A stretch of DNA of 64,000 nucleotides from JBFWWP01 sp050246115 (GTDB taxonomy: Bacteria > Planctomycetota > UBA8108 > UBA1146 > JAJFFE01), in assembly GCA_050246115.1 (NCBI GenBank), contig JBFWWP010000026.1, positions 23,101 through 87,100 of the forward strand, given 5' to 3'. The notes beneath the pieces were generated by a model, which did not search any database, was not told where the DNA came from, and was given only the letters and a program-made list of their open reading frames with translations. How positions within the stretch are numbered: position 1 is the first letter of the stretch; the number at the start of each line of letters is the position of its first letter. A program made the translations under genes and the position numbers. Shown in pieces: positions 37,505 through 44,660 of the stretch.

Positions 37505-39034
37505 TTGGAGCGATCCCTGCTGTCCGGGCTTTCGTGGTTCCTCGTCCTGGCGTTCGGGCTCGGCCCGGCGTTCGGCACGGAGGGTTCGTTCGTGCCCGGC
37601 GAGATCCTCGTGTGTCCGAACGCCGCGGCGCACGCCCCTTCGACTGAGCCGTACGCCACGTTCCTGGTCGCCAACGACCTCCGCGTCCTCGAGGTCGACG
37701 CCGTGTCGGGCGTGCTTCGTATCGCCGTGCCCGTGGGGCGAGAGAACGACTTCTGCGCGCGGTTCGCCGCGCGCGACGACGTCGCCTACGCCGAGTTGAA
37801 CGGTACCGGCCGAGGCGGTTCCGTTCCCAATGACACTCACTTCGGCGATCAGTGGCACCTCAGTAACCCTCTCGTGATCGGCGCCGACGTCTCCGCACCC
37901 GGCGCTTGGGACATCACGACCGGCAGTGCGACGATCGTCGTGGCGCTCCTCGACACCGGCATCGACACCAATCACCCGGAGTTCGCGGGACGTATCGATC
38001 CCAACGGGATGGATTTCGTGAACACCGACGCAGACCCCGAAGCCGATCACCCTCACGGAAGTTGGGTCGCCGGTTGCCTGGCCGCGAACGCCAACAACTC
38101 ATTCGGAGTGAGCGGCGTGGATTGGCAATGCCGTATCCTCCCGGTCAAAGTCCTCGACGCAAGCAACAGCGGGACGACGATGGACCTCGCTCAGGGGCTG
38201 AACTACGTTGCGACCCAGGCCGATGTGCGGGTCGTCTCTCTCAGCCTGGTCGACTTCCCGCGAGGATTCACCATCAACAACGCCCTGCAGAACGTGAGAA
38301 ACGCCGGCAAGATCGTGCTCGCGTGCGCCGGCAACGGCGGGCTCGGCAACGCCGATGTCAGCTACCCGGGCGCCTCGCCTCTCACCATCTCCGTGGGTGC
38401 AACCACGTTCCTCGACCAACGGGCGTCGTTCTCCGCCACTGGCAGCGCATTGGACTTCGTGGCTCCCGGGGAGGACATCGTGACGGTTCGTCATGGATCG
38501 TCGTCCAACAACACGCAGACCGTAGACGGCTGCTCGTTCGCCACACCCATCGTAACGGGAGTGGTCAGCTTGCTGCTCGCACGGGCTGAGGTGTTGGGTG
38601 TGACCCTGGACCAAGCCGCCGTGTACGCACTGCTCGTCGCCGGGGCCGACGATCAGGTGGGGCCGGCGAACGAAGACAGTCCTGGCCGGGACGATTTCTA
38701 CGGCCACGGGCGCGTGAATGCCCTGGCCTCGTTGCTCGCTCTCGGGCCGCCACCGACTCCGTTCGTGCGCGGCGACGTGAACGAAGACGGCGTCTTGAAT
38801 CTCGTCGATGTCGTCGTGTTCCTCGGCGGCCTGTTCAGCGGCACGCCGTTGATTCCCCTTTGCCAGGAAGCCGCCGAGACCAACGGCGACTCGCTCATCG
38901 ACCTGAGCGACGTGATCCGCTTGCTCGACCGGCTCTTCGTTGGCGGCTCGCCGCTGCCGCCGCCGGTGGGTTGCGGGCCCGACCCTGAGCCTTCGACGTC
39001 CCTGGGCTGCACCAGTTTCTCCGCCTGCCCCTGA
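37505..39034 (+). CDS. Secreted subtilisin-like (S8) serine protease with C-terminal dockerin-like module
   Basis: 509 residues. Signal peptide (LSWFLVLAFGLGPAFG), a short propeptide, then the S8 domain with Asp in VVALLDTGIDTNHPE (about 148), His in DHPHGSWVAG (about 182), oxyanion Asn in CAGNGG and Ser in GCSFATPIVTG (about 343; the usual GTSMAxP is GCSFATP). The C-terminus carries two calcium-loop repeats, GDVNEDGVLNLVDVVVFL and TNGDSLIDLSDVIRLLDRLF, a dockerin-like module frequent in planctomycetes, then a Cys-containing tail. TTG at 37505 gives the signal peptide; the frame is open far upstream but passes through a repeat remnant. Confidence 0.88.
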   Translation: MERSLLSGLSWFLVLAFGLGPAFGTEGSFVPGEILVCPNAAAHAPSTEPYATFLVANDLRVLEVDAVSGVLRIAVPVGRENDFCARFAARDDVAYAELNGTGRGGSVPNDTHFGDQWHLSNPLVIGADVSAPGAWDITTGSATIVVALLDTGIDTNHPEFAGRIDPNGMDFVNTDADPEADHPHGSWVAGCLAANANNSFGVSGVDWQCRILPVKVLDASNSGTTMDLAQGLNYVATQADVRVVSLSLVDFPRGFTINNALQNVRNAGKIVLACAGNGGLGNADVSYPGASPLTISVGATTFLDQRASFSATGSALDFVAPGEDIVTVRHGSSSNNTQTVDGCSFATPIVTGVVSLLLARAEVLGVTLDQAAVYALLVAGADDQVGPANEDSPGRDDFYGHGRVNALASLLALGPPPTPFVRGDVNEDGVLNLVDVVVFLGGLFSGTPLIPLCQEAAETNGDSLIDLSDVIRLLDRLFVGGSPLPPPVGCGPDPEPSTSLGCTSFSACP

Positions 39035-39082
39035 ACCACCCTGCCCGAACACGCGGATCGGCCCAACCGCACCCGACTGCAC

Positions 39083-39135
39083 TCTTGTTCCCTACTCTTG
39101 TTCCCTGCTGCTCCCTCTTGTTCCCTGCTGCTCCC
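39083..39135 (+). repeat. 20-bp tandem repeat, 2.6 units
   Basis: Two perfect copies of TCTTGTTCCCTGCTGCTCCC (39096-39135) preceded by a partial copy, located between the subtilase gene and the ArsR promoter. Confidence 0.75.
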
Positions 39136-39199
39136 AATGTGGAGCGGCGCGCACCCCGGTCTCGAGACCGAGCGTTCTACTTCCCGCGAGAAATCACCC

Positions 39200-39240
39200 T
39201 TGCCATCATGAAACCAGTCGGTATAGTAAACCACATGGTT
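39200..39240 (+). promoter_or_regulatory. Promoter and overlapping palindrome of the arsR-type gene
   Basis: TTGCCA and TATAGT are separated by 16 nt (39200-39227). The imperfect palindrome AACCACATGGTT (39229-39240) includes the start codon at 39235. Transcription should begin near the ATG, giving a leaderless or near-leaderless mRNA, and the palindrome is well placed as an autoregulatory operator. Confidence 0.6.
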
Positions 39241-39594
39241 TCACAGAACTCCACACCCCTCGACCGAGTGTTCCATGCCCTCGCGCACCCCGCCCGGCGT
39301 GCCATCGTGACGCGCCTGGCCGCGGGCGAACGGAATCTGACGGAGCTCGCCGCGCCCCTGGAAATGACGTTTCCCGCCGCTTCCAAGCACGTGCGCGTGC
39401 TGGAGAACGCCCAATTGGTGCGGCGACGGGTTTCCGGGCGCCAGCACCTTTGCCGTCTGGAGGCCGCACCCCTCGCGGAAGTCACGGCCTGGACCGAGCA
39501 GTTCCGCGCGGTCTGGGAGCAACGATTCGAGGCCCTCGACAGGCTCTTGGAAGAGATGAAAGGCGAGACACCTCCGCCCTCCGACCCGGACTGA
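39235..39594 (+). CDS. ArsR family transcriptional regulator
   Basis: 119 residues. Winged helix-turn-helix of the ArsR family: LDRVFHALAHPARRAIVTRLA, then NLTELAAPLEMTFPAASKHVRVLENAQLVRRRVSGRQH. No metal-binding cysteine pair (no ELCVCDL), so it belongs to the group paired with SRPBCC proteins rather than to arsenic sensors. ATG at 39235 lies within a palindrome just after a consensus-like promoter and without a clear ribosome site, so probably leaderless. The SRPBCC gene follows at 115 bp. Confidence 0.9.
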   Translation: MVSQNSTPLDRVFHALAHPARRAIVTRLAAGERNLTELAAPLEMTFPAASKHVRVLENAQLVRRRVSGRQHLCRLEAAPLAEVTAWTEQFRAVWEQRFEALDRLLEEMKGETPPPSDPD

Positions 39595-39709
39595 CTTCGG
39601 GAGACGTCGTCTCGTCGGCACCTCTCGAGTCGAACTCACCGTGTTCCTGACCCCCGAGCGAGCAACCTTCGTCCCCTTTGACACCAACCCTTGCCCCAGG
39701 AGGCACCCC

Positions 39710-40201
39710 ATGAACGCACCGACGCTCCAGGTAAGCACTCCGTCCGACACCGAGATCGTCATGACTCGGGCCTTCCAGGCGCCGCGCCCTCTCGTCTGGG
39801 AGGCCATGACCAGCCCCGCCAAACTCCCGCTGTGGTTGTTCTCGCCTCCCGGTTGGACCATGACGACGTGTGAGGGGGAGCCTCGACTCGGCGGCGGCTA
39901 TCGCTGGGGGTGGAGTGACGAACACGGGCAGTCCGTCATGCTCATCCACGGCGTGTTCTTGGAAGTGGAACCGCCTGCCCGAATCGTCCACACCGAGATC
40001 ATGGAGATGGGGCAGTGTGGACCCGTGGGTCAGCTCGTCGCGAAGACCGAGTTGACCGAGCGCAGCGGCACCACCCAGATGCGCATGACCCTCACGTTCG
40101 AGACCAAGGAAGCCCGCGACGGGGCGCTCGCTTGGGGTATGGAGACCGGAATGGAGGCCGGCTACCGCACGCTGGATGCCATGCTCGCCGGCGACGCGTA
40201 A
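39710..40201 (+). CDS. SRPBCC / AHSA1 domain protein
   Basis: 163 residues, a START-like helix-grip protein of the AHSA1 type: IVMTRAFQAPRPLVWEAMTSPAKLPLWLFSPPGW at the N-terminus and GTTQMRMTLTFETKEARDGAL near the C-terminus, ending in the long helix WGMETGMEAGYRTLDAML. Binds a hydrophobic ligand or acts as a co-chaperone; the ligand is unknown. AGGAGG lies 7 nt before the ATG at 39710. With the ArsR regulator upstream it forms a widespread two-gene pair. Confidence 0.9.
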   Translation: MNAPTLQVSTPSDTEIVMTRAFQAPRPLVWEAMTSPAKLPLWLFSPPGWTMTTCEGEPRLGGGYRWGWSDEHGQSVMLIHGVFLEVEPPARIVHTEIMEMGQCGPVGQLVAKTELTERSGTTQMRMTLTFETKEARDGALAWGMETGMEAGYRTLDAMLAGDA

Positions 40202-40231
40202 GCCTCGGCGATCGGCGTACCTCCTCATCAT

Positions 40232-40382
40232 CTAGGCCCGAAGGCAGCGCGGCATGCGCTTGCTTCGGGCCTAGTTTCCGTCAGGAGGTCTTTCGAAAGC
40301 CCTCGCGACCGCGCCGAAGCCGCGATCGCCTCACGCACCCATAGCGCCAAGCGCGAACTCGAGTTGCTCGTGACTGCGCTTG
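40232..40382 (-). repeat. Composite extragenic hairpin repeat, copies 3 and 4
   Basis: Hairpin CTAGGCCCGAAGG...CTTCGGGCCTAG (40232-40274), then GAGGTCTTTCGAAAGCCCTC, a GCGCCGAAGCCGCG segment, and a second hairpin CAAGCGC...GCGCTTG (40348-40382) with the GAACTCGAGTTGCTCGTGAC loop. Read on the minus strand, the order matches the elements at 43 and 48 kb. The rest of the 480-bp stretch between the SRPBCC and sigma genes holds no recognisable gene. Confidence 0.7.
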
Positions 40383-40682
40383 CTTCGAGACTCCGGAGGT
40401 GCGCCGCGATTTCTGGGGCCGCGTGACCCGAATTCAGGTACTGGCCGTCCTCGCGGGCTTCGGCGCGGTCGCGAGGAGGACCCCGCATCGCCCCCCTCCC
40501 CAAAGTCGTAACCCACGGCTTGCAGACCACCTACCAGGCGACTGGCGACGCGGCGTCGGGTCGGCCGACCGCTTGCAACGCCATCGGAGGGCCCCCGCGA
40601 AGTTCTGCAGAAAGCCGGACGGATGACGGCGGGAGTCGCATCCATCTCTCTGGGAGCCCGTCAGTGGAGACGAAAGCGAACC

Positions 40683-41276
40683 GTGACCCAGACCCGAGTC
40701 GGCTTCGGCCATGACGATGCCGAGTTCGCTGCGCGCGCCGCGCGGGGAGACCGGGCGGCCCTCGCGGCGCTGTGGGAGCAACACCGCGGCTGGATCGCCG
40801 CGCTTCTGGTCGCGTACCGGCCGCGCGGGCACGAGCTCGACGACCTGATGCAAGAAGTCGCGCTCGTTCTCACGCAGCGGATCGGCGATCTGAAGGAGCC
40901 GGCCGCAATCCGAGGTTGGCTGCGGACCGTGGCGCACAACGTGGCCCGCGGCGCCGCCCGACGACCGATTCCACGACCGACACCGGCGCTACCGGACGCC
41001 CCCGATCCGCTCGGCGAACAGCGGCTGCACACCGTACCCGAGGCACGCGAAGAGTCCGACCGGGCCTTGCGGGTGATGGAATCACTGCCGACGGACCTGC
41101 GCGAAGCCCTCGCCCTGCGCTGTCTTCAGGGTTGGGGCCAGGCCGAGATCGCGCGTTTCCTGGGCGTTCCCGAAACGACCGTCGAGACGCGGCTCGCGCG
41201 CGCGCGGCGGATCCTCCGGGAACGGCTCGATCCGACCCGCGACGGCCGTATGGGCAAACCGATCGCGTCACCCTAG
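40683..41276 (+). CDS. ECF-type RNA polymerase sigma factor
   Basis: 197 residues. Region 2 (ALWEQHRGWIAALLVAYRPRGHELDDLMQEVALVLTQ ... IRGWLRTVAHNVARGAAR) recognises the -10 element; region 4 (LPTDLREALALRCLQGWGQAEIARFLGVPETTVETRLARARRIL) recognises the -35. GTG at 40683 fits the family N-terminus; ATG at 40623 would add 20 residues. It precedes a membrane protein gene by 16 bp, in the usual sigma/anti-sigma order. Confidence 0.87.
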   Translation: MTQTRVGFGHDDAEFAARAARGDRAALAALWEQHRGWIAALLVAYRPRGHELDDLMQEVALVLTQRIGDLKEPAAIRGWLRTVAHNVARGAARRPIPRPTPALPDAPDPLGEQRLHTVPEAREESDRALRVMESLPTDLREALALRCLQGWGQAEIARFLGVPETTVETRLARARRILRERLDPTRDGRMGKPIASP

Positions 41277-41292
41277 ATCGTGAGGATGGGAA

Positions 41293-41907
41293 ATGGACCA
41301 CTCGGAAGATCCGGAGGAGATCCTACTCGGCCGCGTGCTGGATCGAGCGGCCGGCCCCGACGACTGGCGGGCACTCGAGCTGGCCGCGGCGCGAGACTCC
41401 ACCCTGTGGCGGCGGCTCGCCAGCACCGCGCTCGCGGAGAATGAGCTGCTCCGTGCAACGCGGGAGCCGTTGGCCCGCGCGTCGCAGACGGCACTGCCGC
41501 CAGTCGCGAATCGTGTCGCCGGACGCGCAACCGCGGCGACACGCGCGGCGCTGGGGTGGGCTGCCGCGCTCATCCTTGCCGTGGCCTGGAGCTGGAGCGC
41601 CCTGGGAACGAAGGCGCCGGCGGATTCCCGAGTTCCGGATTCCAGCGTCGTCACGATGTCCCCGGAGCAGGCCCTCGACTCCTACCGAGCGGCCGGCACC
41701 CGCGACGGTTGGCTCGTCGCGGAACTGCCGCGAGTCATGCTGGCGACCGAGGTCGAGGCCGACGGGAGTGCGGTCGAAGTCTTTGCACTCCGGCGGTTCG
41801 TGGAACGAGCCCACGTCGATCAACTGTACCAATTGGGCTTCGACGACGGCGGCCAGTTGAAGCCGGTGTCGGTCGGTTTGCCAGCGCTCGACGTCAGCTC
41901 GCTGTGA
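41293..41907 (+). CDS. Putative anti-sigma factor (single TM)
   Basis: 204 residues. Cytoplasmic acidic N-terminal part (MDHSEDPEEILLGRVLDR), one membrane helix (ALGWAAALILAVAWSWSALG, about 86-105) and an extracytoplasmic domain of about 95 residues. No HxxxCxxC zinc motif. Its position just after an ECF sigma gene and its topology suggest an anti-sigma factor; no family match is recognised by eye. Confidence 0.65.
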   Translation: MDHSEDPEEILLGRVLDRAAGPDDWRALELAAARDSTLWRRLASTALAENELLRATREPLARASQTALPPVANRVAGRATAATRAALGWAAALILAVAWSWSALGTKAPADSRVPDSSVVTMSPEQALDSYRAAGTRDGWLVAELPRVMLATEVEADGSAVEVFALRRFVERAHVDQLYQLGFDDGGQLKPVSVGLPALDVSSL

Positions 41908-41971
41908 GCGACTTTCGATCATGAGTACGAGTACGAACAACAGGATCCGCCCTTTGGGAGAAGAGGTTTCC

Positions 41972-42991
41972 ATGCGTTGGTTGATGTTCTTCGTAGTCGC
42001 GGTGAGCTCGACGACGAGCCTTGCCTGGGCCAACGACCCATTTGAATGGAGTTCGTTCAAGCTCGATACGACCCAGAGCCCCGTCGGGGTCGATCCGGGC
42101 GCGCTCGAGCTCTGCGAGTCGGATCACACGGTGATCGTTGTCGAGTCCGGCGGCGGCGTCACCGTCCTGCAAGACGGCCAACCCGTTCCAGCCGAGAGAA
42201 TCCAACGTGACGGCAGCCGGATCACGATTCGGAGCGAAACGGGCGAGAAGGTCACGGACATCGTCGTGGCCGGCGATCGCGTCGACGCCATCGCTGCCAT
42301 CGACCCGCGAGCACCGACCCGGGCCACGAAACACAAGCGCGTGGGCATCACCATGGTGCCAGTTGACGCGTCACTCTGCGCCCACCTCGATCTCGACCCA
42401 GATCGGGTCATCATGATCGGGGAGGTGCATGAAGGGCTGCCGGCGAGTCGCGCCGGCCTGCAGCAGTACGACATCATCACGCAGGTGAACGACGCCGCCT
42501 CAGTCGACCTCCAGACCGTCCAAGCAGCCGTTCAGGCAACACCCGCTGGCGGGGAACTGCGGCTGACGATCCTGCGACGCGGAGTAGCCCAGACGGCGCG
42601 GGTGGGCGTCGAAGAGGTGGAACTCGTGGATCGGCCCGCGGAGGCTCCCCCCGCCGCCGGCGACTGGGCGCGTTTCCTCGGCACTCGCCTCTATGCTACG
42701 AGCCCTCGGGCGGCGTCCACGGAGGGGGCACTGCTCGCGAGAACGATCGAGGGGTTGCGGGTGCTCGAACGGGCGGAGGCCGGCGATCCCCGCCAGACGA
42801 TTTTCGCCCTCGAACTCGAGGCTCGGGCAGCTGCCGAACGGGAGGCAGCACGCCAGGAGCGAGCGACCGCAGCCGAAGCCGTGGCCGTGGCACAACGAGG
42901 AACGAGCATGAAACGAGTCGAAGAACGCCTGGAGCGGCTGGAACAGATGCTCGAGCAACTCCTCAAAGAGCGCGCCGGAGGTGGCCGCTAA
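41972..42991 (+). CDS. Periplasmic PDZ-domain protein with C-terminal coiled coil
   Basis: 339 residues. Signal peptide (RWLMFFVVAVSSTTSLAWA), an N-terminal region of unknown fold, a PDZ domain with the carboxylate-binding and core blocks GITMVPVDASLC, VHEGLPASRAGLQQYDIITQVNDA and GELRLTILRRG (about 125-210), then charged helices ending in the heptad-rich VEERLERLEQMLEQLLKE. No protease domain. ATG at 41972 with AGAGG 6 nt upstream; ATG at 41921 would precede the signal peptide. In the same run as sigma and anti-sigma, it may sense or scaffold the envelope-stress signal. Confidence 0.82.
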   Translation: MRWLMFFVVAVSSTTSLAWANDPFEWSSFKLDTTQSPVGVDPGALELCESDHTVIVVESGGGVTVLQDGQPVPAERIQRDGSRITIRSETGEKVTDIVVAGDRVDAIAAIDPRAPTRATKHKRVGITMVPVDASLCAHLDLDPDRVIMIGEVHEGLPASRAGLQQYDIITQVNDAASVDLQTVQAAVQATPAGGELRLTILRRGVAQTARVGVEEVELVDRPAEAPPAAGDWARFLGTRLYATSPRAASTEGALLARTIEGLRVLERAEAGDPRQTIFALELEARAAAEREAARQERATAAEAVAVAQRGTSMKRVEERLERLEQMLEQLLKERAGGGR

Positions 42992-43059
42992 CCCCTCGAG
43001 GCAAGCGCATTCAGAAGCTCCAACGGGCGCCTGGCGCAACCCGTTGATGCTGGATGGCG

Positions 43060-43174
43060 AACGTTGTGGGTGAAGGGGTCGCGGCTCGGCCGCAGCCACG
43101 ACGGGGGTTTCGAGAAAGCCCCGGAGAAGAATTCGAGACCCAAGTCAAGCGCGCCAAAGCGCTTGACTTGGGTC
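43060..43174 (+). repeat. Composite extragenic hairpin repeat, copy 5
   Basis: TGGGTGAAGGGG, then CGGCTCGGCCGCAGCC, GGGGGTTTCGAGAAAGCCCC (43103-43122), and a perfect 16-bp stem GACCCAAGTCAAGCGC / GCGCTTGACTTGGGTC with a 6-nt loop (43137-43174). The same module order appears at 48397-48514. Confidence 0.75.
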
Positions 43175-43276
43175 GAGAATCGCCACGGCCCGGAAACGCG
43201 GCCTAGTCTCGCCCAACTTCCTCCGGCAGAATCCTCGCTCGTTCCGGATCTCAAAGCCGAAGTGAGGAGCCAGTCC

Positions 43277-43636
43277 ATGCCAGAGGTTGCGTACCGTGTC
43301 CTTCACCTTGTCGGAATCGCCCTGACTCTCATGGCGATCGGCGGGGTCGTGGTGTCCCACCTCGGGGGTACGCCGACCCCGAAGGGCCGCAAGTTCGCGG
43401 CAATCATGCACGGGGTCGGTCTGTTGATCGTCCTAGTCGCCGGGTTCGGCCTGCTCGCCAAGATGAAGCTCGGCTTCCCGATCTACATCCTGCTCAAGCT
43501 GGTCATTTGGATGGCGCTCGGCGCAATCACCTCGGCCATCCTGCGCGCACCTCGACTGGCGATCGCCTGCTGGTGGGCGACCGCCGCGCTGGTCACGGCC
43601 GCGGGGGTCCTGGTGTGGACCAAACCCTTCGAATAG
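43277..43636 (+). CDS. Small four-helix membrane protein
   Basis: 119 residues with four hydrophobic helices (VLHLVGIALTLMAIGGVVV, GVGLLIVLVAGFGLLA, ILLKLVIWMALGAITSAIL, WWATAALVTAAGVLVW). Not assigned to a family. The topology and a histidine near the first helix (LHLVG) and in MHGVG recall small integral proteins of the cytochrome-like or SirB type, but this is weak. ATG at 43277 with GAGGAG 8 nt upstream. Converges with the peroxiredoxin gene. Confidence 0.75.
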   Translation: MPEVAYRVLHLVGIALTLMAIGGVVVSHLGGTPTPKGRKFAAIMHGVGLLIVLVAGFGLLAKMKLGFPIYILLKLVIWMALGAITSAILRAPRLAIACWWATAALVTAAGVLVWTKPFE

Positions 43637-43670
43637 AAGTCCCGCGGCTGACGATCGCCGTCCGCCTCGG

Positions 43671-44309
43671 TTACCGCGAGCCAGGCTGCTTGACCACTCG
43701 CAGGTAGGGCTTCAAGGTTTTCCAGCCCTGCGGAAAGCGCTTCTTGGCTTCTTCGTCCGACACCGCGGGGGCAATGATCACGTCGTCCCCCTGTTGCCAG
43801 TTCACGGGGGTCGCTACCGAGTGCTGCGTGGTCAATTGCAGCGAGTCCAGCACGCGGAGGACCTCGGGGAAGTTCCGGCCCGTACTCGCGGGGTAGGTCA
43901 AGGTGAGACGCACTTTCTTGTTCGGGTCGATCACGAACACCGACCGTACCGTGAAGGTGTCGTTCGCGTTCGGGTGGATCATTTCGTAGAGATCGGCCAC
44001 TGCCCGATTCGAGTCGGCGATCATCGGGAAGTTGACGGCCCGTCCTTGAGTTTCCTCGATGTCCTTCGCCCACTTCACGTGATCATCGAGACCGTCGACG
44101 CTGAGCCCGATGATTCGGCATTTGCGCTTCGCGAACTCGTCCCGCAAGCGCGCCGCCTCACCGAGTTCGGTCGTGCACACCGGAGTGAAGTCTCTCGGGT
44201 GCGAGAACAAAACGGCCCAATGATCACCGATCCACTCATGAAAGTGGATCACGCCCTCGGTCGTCTCGGCCGTGAAGTCCGGTGCGGTGTCGCCTAGCTG
44301 AATGGACAT
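43671..44309 (-). CDS. 1-Cys peroxiredoxin (Prx6 type)
   Basis: 212 residues. Reduces H2O2 and organic peroxides. The peroxidatic Cys45 lies in HPRDFTPVCTTELG; the long C-terminal domain (VIIAPAVSDEEAKKRFPQGWKTLKPYLRVVKQP) is characteristic of the Prx6 subfamily, and no resolving cysteine sits near the C-terminus. AGGAGG about 9 nt before the ATG at 44309. Divergent from glycyl-tRNA synthetase. Confidence 0.95.
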   Translation of the reverse strand: MSIQLGDTAPDFTAETTEGVIHFHEWIGDHWAVLFSHPRDFTPVCTTELGEAARLRDEFAKRKCRIIGLSVDGLDDHVKWAKDIEETQGRAVNFPMIADSNRAVADLYEMIHPNANDTFTVRSVFVIDPNKKVRLTLTYPASTGRNFPEVLRVLDSLQLTTQHSVATPVNWQQGDDVIIAPAVSDEEAKKRFPQGWKTLKPYLRVVKQPGSR

Positions 44310-44660
44310 CTCTCGGTTCCCTCCTGGGTAAGTCGATTGCGTTCCCCTCCCCCGAACGACGTCGAAGGAGAGCGGAACGCAGCGGTAGAATCGTAGTCTC
44401 GGCCCGGCCGACTCTCAACCCCACTCCCCCGCCCCACGCGCGCCGAACGGTGCAGCGCCGCCGGCAAAACCAGCCCGTCCGCTTGGCGACCTCCAGCGGT
44501 CGTGGTAAGAGGGTTGGTCGCTTCACTTGCACGGCCCGCGACGCGCCGCAGCAACTGGGCTCGCCTTTGGCTCGTTGCGCCAAGCGCGAACTGGAGTTGC
44601 TCGTGAATGCGCTTGTTTTGGGACTGGCCAACGTACCTTACACCTCGAGGAGGAGTGAAC
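44310..44660. other. Divergent intergenic region with hairpin repeat copy 6
   Basis: About 350 bases between peroxiredoxin and glycyl-tRNA synthetase starts. It contains CAAGCGC-(GAACTGGAGTTGCTCGTGAAT)-GCGCTTG at 44581-44615, closest in loop sequence to the copies at 23369 and 40348. No T-box or other riboswitch features were recognised upstream of the synthetase gene. Confidence 0.6.

Noticed and set aside
39083..39135. Tandem repeat as regulator-binding iteron array
   Set aside because: Only 2.6 units, no origin features and no replication gene nearby.
44310..44660. T-box riboswitch upstream of glycyl-tRNA synthetase
   Set aside because: No specifier-loop or T-box consensus was seen; the visible hairpin belongs to the dispersed repeat family.
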